A DNA stretch of 11,304 nt from Bacillota bacterium (GTDB lineage: Bacteria; Bacillota; Clostridia; Acetivibrionales; DSM-1351). Below the pieces are notes generated by a model. It saw only the letters and a program-made list of their open reading frames with translations, did no database searches and was not told the DNA's origin. The stretch covers positions 1-11,304 of the forward strand of contig JAEZIB010000117.1 in NCBI GenBank assembly GCA_023416275.1, written 5' to 3'. Positions 1 to 6,147 of the stretch are shown in pieces. The translations under genes and the position numbers were made by a program. Every line of letters begins with the position of its first letter. Within the stretch, counting starts at the first letter, position 1.

Positions 1-155
1 TAACGGAAAGGTGATTTTTTTGTATAACTTCTGTCGCGCACCCGCATAGCGGGTGGTTGATTGTTTCGCATGGCTCATTTCTCTGCCGAGAAACTCACCT
101 TATGCTCAACAGGCTAAAGCCCATAATTAACAAAGCTCCTGAAATCAGGAGCTTT
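1..155 (+). ncRNA. Candidate structured RNA or transposon-end remnant (3' part)
   Basis: This stretch has several perfect stems and is more GC-rich than its surroundings. A 7-bp closing stem pairs 8-14 with 95-101 and encloses two hairpins: CACCCGC (39-45) with GCGGGTG (49-55) around a 3-nt loop, and TTTCTC (78-83) with GAGAAA (88-93) around a 4-nt loop. A small GGC/GCC hairpin follows at 112-121, then the 10-bp stem at 132-155. No open reading frame is present. Read rightward, it resembles the 3' part of a structured non-coding RNA ending at a terminator. Alternatively it could be the hairpin end of an IS200/IS605-type element, whose transposases recognise such hairpins. I cannot assign it to a family. 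The strand is chosen only because the terminal hairpin lies at the right end, and the 5' boundary may be outside the window. Confidence 0.35.
132..155. terminator. Terminator-like hairpin, possibly bidirectional
   Basis: AAAGCTCCTG (132-141) and CAGGAGCTTT (146-155) form a perfect 10-bp stem closed by an AAAT loop. The outer pairs are A-T on both sides, so either transcript would end in a short U stretch. To the right the U-run is interrupted (TTTAATAT, with a longer T run near 168-176). To the left it reads CTTTGTTAATT. It could end whatever is transcribed rightward through 1-131 and also the minus-strand unit ending at 338. Confidence 0.55.
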
Positions 156-247
156 AATATCATAATTTATTTTTTTAGAAGCACGCTGTAATAATTTACC
201 ATTTTTCTAGTTATGTATTGAAGATATTTGTTAAACGTAGATTTTAG

Positions 248-333
248 CTAAAGCCACCAAACTCGAACTACGTTCAAAAGCCAACCTAAAGCATATCCCC
301 AGAAAGGTAGGACTTTGAACCGCAATGGCTTAG
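248..333. other. Nested imperfect hairpin beyond the 121-aa gene
   Basis: This gene-free sequence folds into one long imperfect hairpin. AAGCCA (251-256) pairs with TGGCTT (326-331), extended by CT/AG across one bulged A. GTTCAAA (272-278) pairs with TTTGAAC (314-320). After a 2x2 internal loop, CCAACCT (281-287) pairs with AGGTAGG (305-311) with one A-A mismatch, leaving a 17-nt apical loop. It begins only 5 nt beyond the stop codon of the minus-strand gene at 338-703, so it would be part of that mRNA's 3' end. No U tract follows on the minus strand, so it is not a standard intrinsic terminator. The rest of 156-247 shows nothing I recognise. Confidence 0.4.
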
Positions 334-337
334 TCAA

Positions 338-703
338 TTAGCTGTCTATACTCACATAAGATAATTGCATTTCGTCATTAAATTCAACCTGAATAATGTG
401 TTCATCTAAATCATGGTTCTTCCAACTTAAACATCCCCATCTGTCATTAACAATCTCAATATCTGCTTCTTTTAACTTTTCAAGTATTTCATCCCTATTG
501 TAATTACATTTGTAATAATCTAAAACACAATAATTTAGTACATAATCTATTATTTCTGACTTCTTGTAAAAATATAAGTCCAATATTTTATTAGCGTAGG
601 CAACCGTATTTTGATTCATAGAATCCTTGTGAATCTTAACTAAAACCCCTTCAGCCTCTGTTTCATAATAATAGTCATCTAAAACAAAATCTCCAATATT
701 CAT
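338..703 (-). CDS. Hypothetical protein, 121 aa
   Basis: I do not recognise this family. The product is a small acidic soluble protein of 121 residues with no signal peptide or membrane segment. It is rich in Tyr, Asp and Glu, with a run of tyrosines near residues 11-13. A central stretch (about 33-80) looks helical. The C-terminal third (about 88-121) alternates hydrophobic and polar residues around DRWGCLSWKNHDLDEH and then a beta-like VEFND...LSYVSID end. The start is well supported: AAGGAGG lies 8-9 nt upstream of the ATG. It follows the ABC exporter permease on the same strand after a 130-bp gap without a clear terminator, so co-transcription is possible. A palindrome, ATACT-gaat-AGTAT (734-747), overlaps a possible -10 TATACT (743-748) and would allow its own regulated promoter. 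Small acidic orphan proteins of this style are sometimes immunity proteins, but nothing here proves that. Confidence 0.75.
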   Translation of the reverse strand: MNIGDFVLDDYYYETEAEGVLVKIHKDSMNQNTVAYANKILDLYFYKKSEIIDYVLNYCVLDYYKCNYNRDEILEKLKEADIEIVNDRWGCLSWKNHDLDEHIIQVEFNDEMQLSYVSIDS

Positions 704-833
704 TTTTAGATTCCTCCTTAAAATAAATAATCCATACTGAATAGTATATGATTAATATTCTGCATTTAATAACCGGCATCCTTTAATATTGGAAATAATG
801 AAACACCAAACTTTCCATTCATACAAATACAAC

Positions 834-1718
834 TTATATTTCTCCCTTTTTACGTCTGAAATTTATAAAAAATAGCAACAATGAAACTATTAGAACCACC
901 AATATAAACATGACAGAAATATATAAACCAATTTCCTTTTCATTCCAATGCAGAATCACCCCAAAATCACGGGTATAATTATCACGCACAGAGAGTGGAG
1001 CATTTTCAAAGCACAAATCAATGGATTCTTGCATAAGTACACGTCTAAAAAGTGAAGCAATATGTCCAAAAGGTAGAAGCTTTAATACACTTTGAAGGGT
1101 TTCTGGCAGTGAGCCAATAGGTACATAAAGCCCATTTAAAAATCCAATTGTTGTTCCAATAACAAGGCTAGCCGAAGAATAGGCACTATTTGTTGAGATG
1201 AAGGATACAATAAATCCCATCAACGCTGCATTCATTATAGCTGAAAGACAAATAAGCCCAATACATTTTAAAATCATTTCTATACTGAAGTAATATCCAG
1301 TATCAACAAAAATGTACCCTCCATAAACCATAAAGGATATGATGCTCACAGCAGTTCCTACAGTAAATGATGTTATCACACTTGCAACTGGATAAGTCAT
1401 TATTGAAAGAGGGGAGCTTTTAAAGTCCATAACAATTCTCTTCTCCCTGTCATTAACCATAGTTCCTAATGCGCCCAAAGTACTGGTGAGTGTGGTAATT
1501 GATAGCAATCCAGCAAGAATCCAGCTATTAATTAGATAAGATAGTGCATCTTCATTAAGTAAGCCATTTGTTTGTTGATTAACTGAATCCAATTGCAACT
1601 TTGCTAAAAATAAAATATACAGAGCAATTACTATTAGTACTGCTAGCATAGAAAAAAATACTGATGTTTTATCTCTGAAATATAGTTTGCAATTACGATT
1701 AATAAGTTTGGTTAACAT
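834..1718 (-). CDS. ABC-2 type transporter permease
   Basis: Membrane subunit of an ABC exporter of the ABC-2 (DrrB/NodJ-like) class, 294 residues, the usual size for the family. Hydrophobic segments lie at about 20-40, 62-86, 110-132, 147-172, 181-199 and 264-286, giving six membrane helices. The stretch LNGLYVPIGSLPE (about 194-206) followed by LLPFGHIASLFRR is typical of the conserved ABC-2 region before the last helix. The ATG overlaps the end of the ATPase gene by 7 bp (ATGTTAA), and its GGAGG lies inside that gene's last codons, so the two are translationally coupled and almost certainly form one complex in the cytoplasmic membrane. Substrate is unknown: such pairs export drugs, peptides, lipids or polysaccharide. 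No regulator or self-resistance partner is seen beside it. Class assignment is secure; any specific drug role would be a guess. Confidence 0.92.
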   Translation of the reverse strand: MLTKLINRNCKLYFRDKTSVFFSMLAVLIVIALYILFLAKLQLDSVNQQTNGLLNEDALSYLINSWILAGLLSITTLTSTLGALGTMVNDREKRIVMDFKSSPLSIMTYPVASVITSFTVGTAVSIISFMVYGGYIFVDTGYYFSIEMILKCIGLICLSAIMNAALMGFIVSFISTNSAYSSASLVIGTTIGFLNGLYVPIGSLPETLQSVLKLLPFGHIASLFRRVLMQESIDLCFENAPLSVRDNYTRDFGVILHWNEKEIGLYISVMFILVVLIVSLLLFFINFRRKKGEI

Positions 1719-2632
1719 CTAGTTTCCTCCTGACTTTGTCCTATTACATTCAAGAATACATCATCCATATTTCCATGAATCATCTCAAAAGATGTAATAG
1801 AAGCCTTTAAATCAGATAATATCATTATTGCACTATCAGCAGTTTTGATATTAACTGAAATTTTATTCTTGTCTAAGCTATAAAAAATATTTTTTTCTTT
1901 TAAATACCGAATCACACTATTCTCAGGATTATAGATTTTGAGCAAATCATCAGTGTACGTCTCTTTCAATTCGTTAGGTGTACCTTCAGCAATAATTTTG
2001 CCGTGATTTATAATTGTGATTATATCTGCATTCGCAGCTTCTTCCATATAATGTGTTGTTAAAAAAACAGTCATTTCCAATTTCTTCTGCATTTCTCCTA
2101 TTGTATTCCAAATTGAAGCCCTGGTTTTCGGATCAAGGCCTGTTGTAGGTTCGTCCAGAAATAGTATCTTTGGTAGATTTATCAATGCTCGTGCAATATC
2201 AGCCCTTCTTCTTTGTCCACCAGAAAGCTTGCCATACATACGATTCAAAAATTCTTCACATTCAGTTATTTTTGATGCCTCATTTATTCTCTTATTTAAA
2301 GCAGAACCACTCAACCCATAAAAGGAGCCCCTAATATATAAATTTTCTCTAACAGTTAGTAAATTATCTAAAACACTGTTTTGGAATACAACTCCAATAT
2401 CTTTGCGGATTTTTTGGTCGTCCTTGCCTAGTTCCCACCCATTAATAACAACTTCACCGGAATTCTTGGTTATAAGTGTGGACAATATATCAATTGTTGT
2501 GGATTTACCAGCTCCATTTGTACCTAAAAAAGCAAACAAACTTCCTTTTTCAACTTCAAAGGATATATCCTTCACGGCTTCAACAGAACCGTAATTTTTC
2601 TTCAGATTACTAACTTTAATTATTTTTTCCAT
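1712..2632 (-). CDS. ABC transporter ATP-binding protein (DrrA/CcmA-type)
   Basis: Nucleotide-binding subunit of the exporter, 306 residues, energising the permease encoded directly downstream. All motifs are intact: Walker A GTNGAGKST (37-45), Q-loop Gln84 in VVFQN, signature LSGGQ (136-140), Walker B ILFLDE (156-161), D-loop GLDP (165-168), and switch His194 in FLTTHYMEEA. The C-terminal extension from about residue 225 is typical of the DrrA-like branch that pairs with ABC-2 permeases. The start is supported by AAGGTGG about 9 nt upstream of the ATG. The gene leads a short minus-strand operon with a promoter about 100 bp upstream. No TetR-, MarR- or GntR-type gene accompanies it, which is common for such pairs but leaves the inducer and cargo unknown. 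Confidence 0.95.
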   Translation of the reverse strand: MEKIIKVSNLKKNYGSVEAVKDISFEVEKGSLFAFLGTNGAGKSTTIDILSTLITKNSGEVVINGWELGKDDQKIRKDIGVVFQNSVLDNLLTVRENLYIRGSFYGLSGSALNKRINEASKITECEEFLNRMYGKLSGGQRRRADIARALINLPKILFLDEPTTGLDPKTRASIWNTIGEMQKKLEMTVFLTTHYMEEAANADIITIINHGKIIAEGTPNELKETYTDDLLKIYNPENSVIRYLKEKNIFYSLDKNKISVNIKTADSAIMILSDLKASITSFEMIHGNMDDVFLNVIGQSQEETRC

Positions 2633-2728
2633 GAATTAGCACCACCTTTTTCTACATAGAGACATCCTATAATATTCTTCCATAACTTTCAAGTAAATTT
2701 TACTTTGTGAAAAAACAGATATGTATGA

Positions 2729-2756
2729 ATTATACCAAAAGGTTTGGATATTTCCA
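2729..2756 (-). promoter_or_regulatory. Extended -10 promoter of the ABC exporter operon
   Basis: On the minus strand, TGGTATAAT gives a perfect TATAAT -10 hexamer (2729-2734) with an upstream TGn extension. A TGGAAA -35-like hexamer (2751-2756) sits 16 bp further upstream. Transcription would begin near 2722, giving a leader of about 90 nt before the ATPase start. No terminator-antiterminator pair is evident in the leader. Confidence 0.6.
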
Positions 2757-2828
2757 TATATTGAAAACGTACTTGTAAATACTCTAAAAAAATTTTCATC
2801 AACCAAAGCAAAATTTGTTACCATAAAT

Positions 2829-2856
2829 AATATTACATTTGGATAGAGTATACTAT
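2829..2856 (+). promoter_or_regulatory. Putative promoter of the DUF421 gene, sigma-E-like
   Basis: AATATT (2829-2834) and TATACTAT (2849-2856) are separated by 14 nt. No good TTGACA-like -35 is found at 16-18 bp from TATACT, which argues against an ordinary vegetative promoter. The pair fits the Bacillus mother-cell sigma-E pattern (ATATT-type -35 and CATACA-T-type -10) with two mismatches in the -10. This is consistent with the spore association of some DUF421 proteins. It is a pattern match by eye only. Confidence 0.35.
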
Positions 2857-2884
2857 GTAGACAAAAACAAAGGAGATATTTTTT

Positions 2885-3607
2885 ATGTTTCAGACTATTA
2901 TATATTCCTTTTTTAGGGCAATTATTGCATACCTGCTTCTTTTATTGATTGCAAGGTTTATGGGAAGAAAAGCGCTTTCTCAAATGACATTTTTTGATTT
3001 TTCAGTAATTATAACCTTAGGCTCTGTGACAGCAAATCTTGCAATGGGGCAAAACAGTACCTCTATTTCTGCTGCCACTACTCTTTTAACACTGGGCGGA
3101 CTTGCAATAATTACAGGCTATCTTCATATAAAGAGTATATGGATCAGCAAGCTTACAAATAGTGAACCAGTAACAGCCATAGAAAACGGGAAAATTATTG
3201 ATAAAAACTTGAAAAAAGTGCGTTTCACCATAAATGAACTAACTAGTCTTTTAAGGGAAAAGAATATATTTAACTACGCTGATGTTGAGTTTGCAATTAT
3301 AGAAAATGATGGTCAATTATCAGTACTGCCAAAATCACAGAAGGCTCCATTAACACCATCTGACATGAAAATACCCACAAGTTATAAAGGCCTTACAAAA
3401 GATTTAATTATGGATGGTAAGATGCTCACTGAAAACTTAAAATCAGTTAATCTCGATGAGGATTGGTTAAATTCTCAGTTGTCAACTCAAGGAATAACTG
3501 ATATAGAACAAGTATTTTATGCAGGACTAGATTCTACTGGAAACCTTTATGTGTCTGCCAAACAGCCTGATACCAAAGAAAAACATGGCCAATATGGCAT
3601 TGAATAA
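2885..3607 (+). CDS. DUF421 domain membrane protein (YetF/YrbG family)
   Basis: Member of the YetF/YrbG/YdfS family of Firmicutes, 240 residues, the usual length. The N-terminal third has three membrane segments (about 7-24, 36-54, 62-80) carrying the family signature RFMGRKALSQMTFFDFSV (24-41) and then ITLGS. The cytoplasmic DUF421 part follows (about 90-230), with IENGKIIDKNL, then LREKNIFNYADVEFAI, and ending in YAGLDSTGNLYVS (about 212-224). The biochemical role is not firmly known. Several Bacillus subtilis relatives are linked to sporulation or the spore membrane. The start is supported by AGGAG (2871-2875) 9 nt upstream of the ATG. It stands alone on the plus strand, divergent from the ABC exporter and convergent with the sugar operon, so it is monocistronic. 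The promoter-like sequence upstream fits sporulation control but is unproven. Confidence 0.93.
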   Translation: MFQTIIYSFFRAIIAYLLLLLIARFMGRKALSQMTFFDFSVIITLGSVTANLAMGQNSTSISAATTLLTLGGLAIITGYLHIKSIWISKLTNSEPVTAIENGKIIDKNLKKVRFTINELTSLLREKNIFNYADVEFAIIENDGQLSVLPKSQKAPLTPSDMKIPTSYKGLTKDLIMDGKMLTENLKSVNLDEDWLNSQLSTQGITDIEQVFYAGLDSTGNLYVSAKQPDTKEKHGQYGIE

Positions 3608-3638
3608 GGATAGGCAAAACTTTGAACCGTATAATCGA

Positions 3639-3660
3639 GTATGCTCACAGCAGGGCATAC
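3639..3660. other. Short hairpin downstream of the DUF421 gene
   Basis: GTATGC (3639-3644) and GCATAC (3655-3660) form a 6-bp stem around a 10-nt loop, followed by ATTATT. Without a U tract it is a poor terminator by itself. It lies 20 bp before the strong inverted repeat at 3681-3721 and may simply be 3' UTR structure. Confidence 0.25.
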
Positions 3661-3680
3661 ATTATTAAAAGCTCTATGAC

Positions 3681-3721
3681 AACAAAAAGAGGTTCTGATT
3701 AAATCTGTACCTCTTTTTGTT
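3681..3721. terminator. Bidirectional intrinsic terminator
   Basis: AACAAAAAGAGGT (3681-3693) is the perfect reverse complement of ACCTCTTTTTGTT (3709-3721), a 13-bp stem with a 15-nt loop. The A-rich left arm and T-rich right arm supply a U-run in both directions. It lies between two convergent units, ending 2 nt after the GH31 stop codon and 74 bp after the DUF421 stop codon, so it can terminate both. Confidence 0.85.
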
Positions 3722-3723
3722 AA

Positions 3724-6096
3724 TTACATATTCTCAAGATCTATGGTTTCCTCTTTTCCCTTGTATACAAACTCAATAGTTTTAGGAATTTCTCCACTTT
3801 TAATTAATTTAATTGTAAAGTTTTGCTGGTATTTGAATTCACCGTAGGCTTTTCCAAACGTTATGGTTTTTTCGTTATCCTTATAACTCAGATTAATAGC
3901 TGAAAAGTTCCCTTTTTCGTAGGAGTAATTGTCTCCCTCATCGTTATATAAAGTAAACTCTCCATCATTTCCGCTGTAAATAATGATTTCTGATATTTCA
4001 CCTTTTCTCTCGTCTGCATACATAAGCGGTTCAGATACTGGTATAATAGAACCTGCCTTAACAAACAGCGGAATAATATCCAGCGTTGCTGTGCACGTAA
4101 GGCTCTGTCCCCCTTCATGCATAGTATTGGTCCAAAAATCAAACCACCAAGTACCTTTAGGTAAATATACATCTTTTGTTTTATCAATATTTGACAACGG
4201 CACACTATTTACTTCATAGTACATTGGCTCAGTGACGGGACATACAAGGAATGCCTTACCAAACATAAAGCTGTCGCTGAGCTCTTTCACATTTTCATCT
4301 TCTGGAAAATCAAACATTAAACTTCGCAGAATTGTTGAATGGTTTTGGTGCACTTCTGCTGCCACCCCATATATATAAGGAAGCAACTGATATCTTAGTT
4401 TAATAAACTTAAGTATTGCTTCATAAAAAACATCCCCTGGTTTACCAAATCTCCAGGGTTCCCTCGGTGTATCAGTGCCATGTGCTCGGAACATAGGTAA
4501 AAACGCACCATATTGAAGCCATCTTACATAAAGCTCCCGATATCCCAAATCATTAACACCATCATTATAGTCCCCATCCCAAAACCATAGCTTATTGGTA
4601 TTGCCACTGCAATTACAGCCCCTGTTTTCCCATTTGTCCCTTACTGTAAAAAACGCTCCGATATCCAATGTCCAATAGGGCATACCGCTCATTGAAAATT
4701 TAATTCCTTCGGTAATCTGCTTTTTTAAGACAGACCATTTTGCGCTAATATCTCCTGACCATGAAACCGTACCATATCTTTGCCCTGATATATAGGATGA
4801 GCGTGTAAGATTTATAACACGACTTTCCTTTCTAGTTTTACGCCAATTTTCGTAAATGCCTTTTGAATGCAAAAGACCATATGAATTAAGACGCGTCCAA
4901 TCCATAAACTTTTTAGACTCGTCTACAATCAATTTATAACGAAGTTCTTCCGGTCTTTTTTCCTCTCCATTCCAATCTACATCGGAAAAGGGTTCAGCAT
5001 TATCGCACCACCATGCATCCACTCCTGCTGAAAACCATTCTTCTTCACATTGCTTCCAGTAAATAGCTCTCGCTTCTTCACTATACGCATCGTAGGTAGT
5101 TGTATTTGGCAATAAAAGCCCTTTTCCCTTGAACTCCCGAAGGTTGCTTCCACCCTCTGCCATATTGGGCCAAATCGAAACCATAAGTTTAGCGTGCTCT
5201 TCATGAAGTCTGCTTACAAGACTATATAGGTCCGGATATCTTTCTTTATCTACATGTTTATCTCCCCATAAACCCTCTTTCCAGGTAAACCAATCCTGTA
5301 CAATGCAATCTATTGGGATATCGGATTTTCTAAACTTCAATACGGTATTTAAAATATCTTCAGAGGATTCATATCGTTCCTTGGATTGAAAATAGCCAAA
5401 AGCCCATCTCGGCAACATTGGCGTTCTTCCCGTCAAGGTTCTTAAGGATTTAATAATTTCCTCAAAATTATCTCCAGTAATAATATAATACGAAAGCTCA
5501 TTGGTAGTATCAATCGTGAAGGTTATTTCTCCTTTTTGGCTATCAAAAATTACAGCACTTTCTGTATCAATTAATATTCCATAATTTCGGGAGGATAACA
5601 TAAAGGGAATTGATATTTTCATATTTGCCTGAAATAGGTATTCCCTCTTTCCGTTATAGTTATAAATCCCAGCTTCATGCTGGCCCAATCCATAGATACC
5701 CTCTTCTTCTGTTATGGAAAAAACAAGCTTTCCCTCATATGCTGTACCTGCATACTTATGTTTTGCATTTTCAATATAAGCAACTTCACCATTTGCTGTG
5801 TGCTTATACTTTATAACAGGTTCTCCGTCTACATAATATTCAAGAACTTCTTTTTCAGTTAAGCTATGTCCTGTTTCCTTTAGAATTACCTCTCCTTCTT
5901 TGTTTTTAAATAAAATGCAGTCATCTATTGATAAGTACTTATCTGTGGCCAAATTGCTCATAGGTTTGAAATCTTCCGCAATAAGAATACTGTTCTCAGG
6001 TTTTTTTTTGCTTTTGGTATATACAACTCTTATGATATTTTCAGTCATTGGCATAATATTAACAAATAAGGAAGAACAATTATTTTGAATATCCAT
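3724..6096 (-). CDS. GH31 glycosidase, alpha-xylosidase-like, cytoplasmic
   Basis: Retaining alpha-glycosidase of family GH31, 790 residues from the ATG chosen here. An N-terminal beta domain carries YGLGQHEAG and then NYNGKREYL (about 135-153), which with PFMLSSRNYG (164-173) is typical of the XylS/CjXyl31-type alpha-xylosidase branch. The TIM barrel follows (about 230-580) and then C-terminal beta domains. The expected nucleophile is Asp365 in WWCDNAEP and the expected acid/base is Asp449 in SWSGDIS. FLPMFRAHGTDTPREPW (532-548) is another family block. There is no signal peptide and no PA14 insertion of the kind seen in Bacteroidetes xyloglucan enzymes. An in-frame GTG lies three codons earlier but is part of the ribosome binding sequence. 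The gene is the last of the sugar operon, 51 bp after GH36. Activity on xylosyl or glucosyl alpha-linkages is inferred; alpha-glucosidase or transferase activity cannot be excluded. Confidence 0.9.
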   Translation of the reverse strand: MDIQNNCSSLFVNIMPMTENIIRVVYTKSKKKPENSILIAEDFKPMSNLATDKYLSIDDCILFKNKEGEVILKETGHSLTEKEVLEYYVDGEPVIKYKHTANGEVAYIENAKHKYAGTAYEGKLVFSITEEEGIYGLGQHEAGIYNYNGKREYLFQANMKISIPFMLSSRNYGILIDTESAVIFDSQKGEITFTIDTTNELSYYIITGDNFEEIIKSLRTLTGRTPMLPRWAFGYFQSKERYESSEDILNTVLKFRKSDIPIDCIVQDWFTWKEGLWGDKHVDKERYPDLYSLVSRLHEEHAKLMVSIWPNMAEGGSNLREFKGKGLLLPNTTTYDAYSEEARAIYWKQCEEEWFSAGVDAWWCDNAEPFSDVDWNGEEKRPEELRYKLIVDESKKFMDWTRLNSYGLLHSKGIYENWRKTRKESRVINLTRSSYISGQRYGTVSWSGDISAKWSVLKKQITEGIKFSMSGMPYWTLDIGAFFTVRDKWENRGCNCSGNTNKLWFWDGDYNDGVNDLGYRELYVRWLQYGAFLPMFRAHGTDTPREPWRFGKPGDVFYEAILKFIKLRYQLLPYIYGVAAEVHQNHSTILRSLMFDFPEDENVKELSDSFMFGKAFLVCPVTEPMYYEVNSVPLSNIDKTKDVYLPKGTWWFDFWTNTMHEGGQSLTCTATLDIIPLFVKAGSIIPVSEPLMYADERKGEISEIIIYSGNDGEFTLYNDEGDNYSYEKGNFSAINLSYKDNEKTITFGKAYGEFKYQQNFTIKLIKSGEIPKTIEFVYKGKEETIDLENM

Positions 6097-6110
6097 ATTT
6101 TCCACTCCTA
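6096..6110 (-). promoter_or_regulatory. RBS that decides the GH31 start
   Basis: On the minus strand TAGGAGTGG precedes the reading frame. AGGAG lies 8 nt from the ATG at 6096, an ideal spacing. The GTG at 6105 overlaps the Shine-Dalgarno sequence itself and so has no usable spacer. ATG at 6096 is the likelier start. Confidence 0.75.
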
Positions 6111-6147
6111 TATTAGGCTGTTGTATCTTTAATTTAATTCATTATTA

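Noticed and set aside
31..66. Sequence reminiscent of a type I-C CRISPR repeat (GTCGCGC...hairpin...GATTG).
   Set aside because: Only one copy is present, with no spacer-repeat periodicity and no cas gene; the hairpin is better explained as part of the structure at 1-155.
281..320. GAAAGGTAGGAC resembles part of a cyclic-di-GMP type I riboswitch.
   Set aside because: The other conserved blocks (GGCAAACC, GCAAAGCC and the second helix with its receptor) are missing, and no plus-strand gene follows that it could control.
2636..2824. A 62-residue minus-strand reading frame upstream of the exporter ATPase gene.
   Set aside because: Its ATG has no ribosome binding site, the composition is unlike a protein (ending in CRKRWC), and the likely promoter of the ATPase gene lies inside it, so a full-length transcript of the frame is improbable.
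312..3629. The 11-mer ACTTTGAACCG occurs at 312-322 and again at about 3619-3629, both in gene-free sequence.
   Set aside because: In 11.3 kb a dozen or so repeated 11-mers are expected by chance, and the match does not extend on either side.
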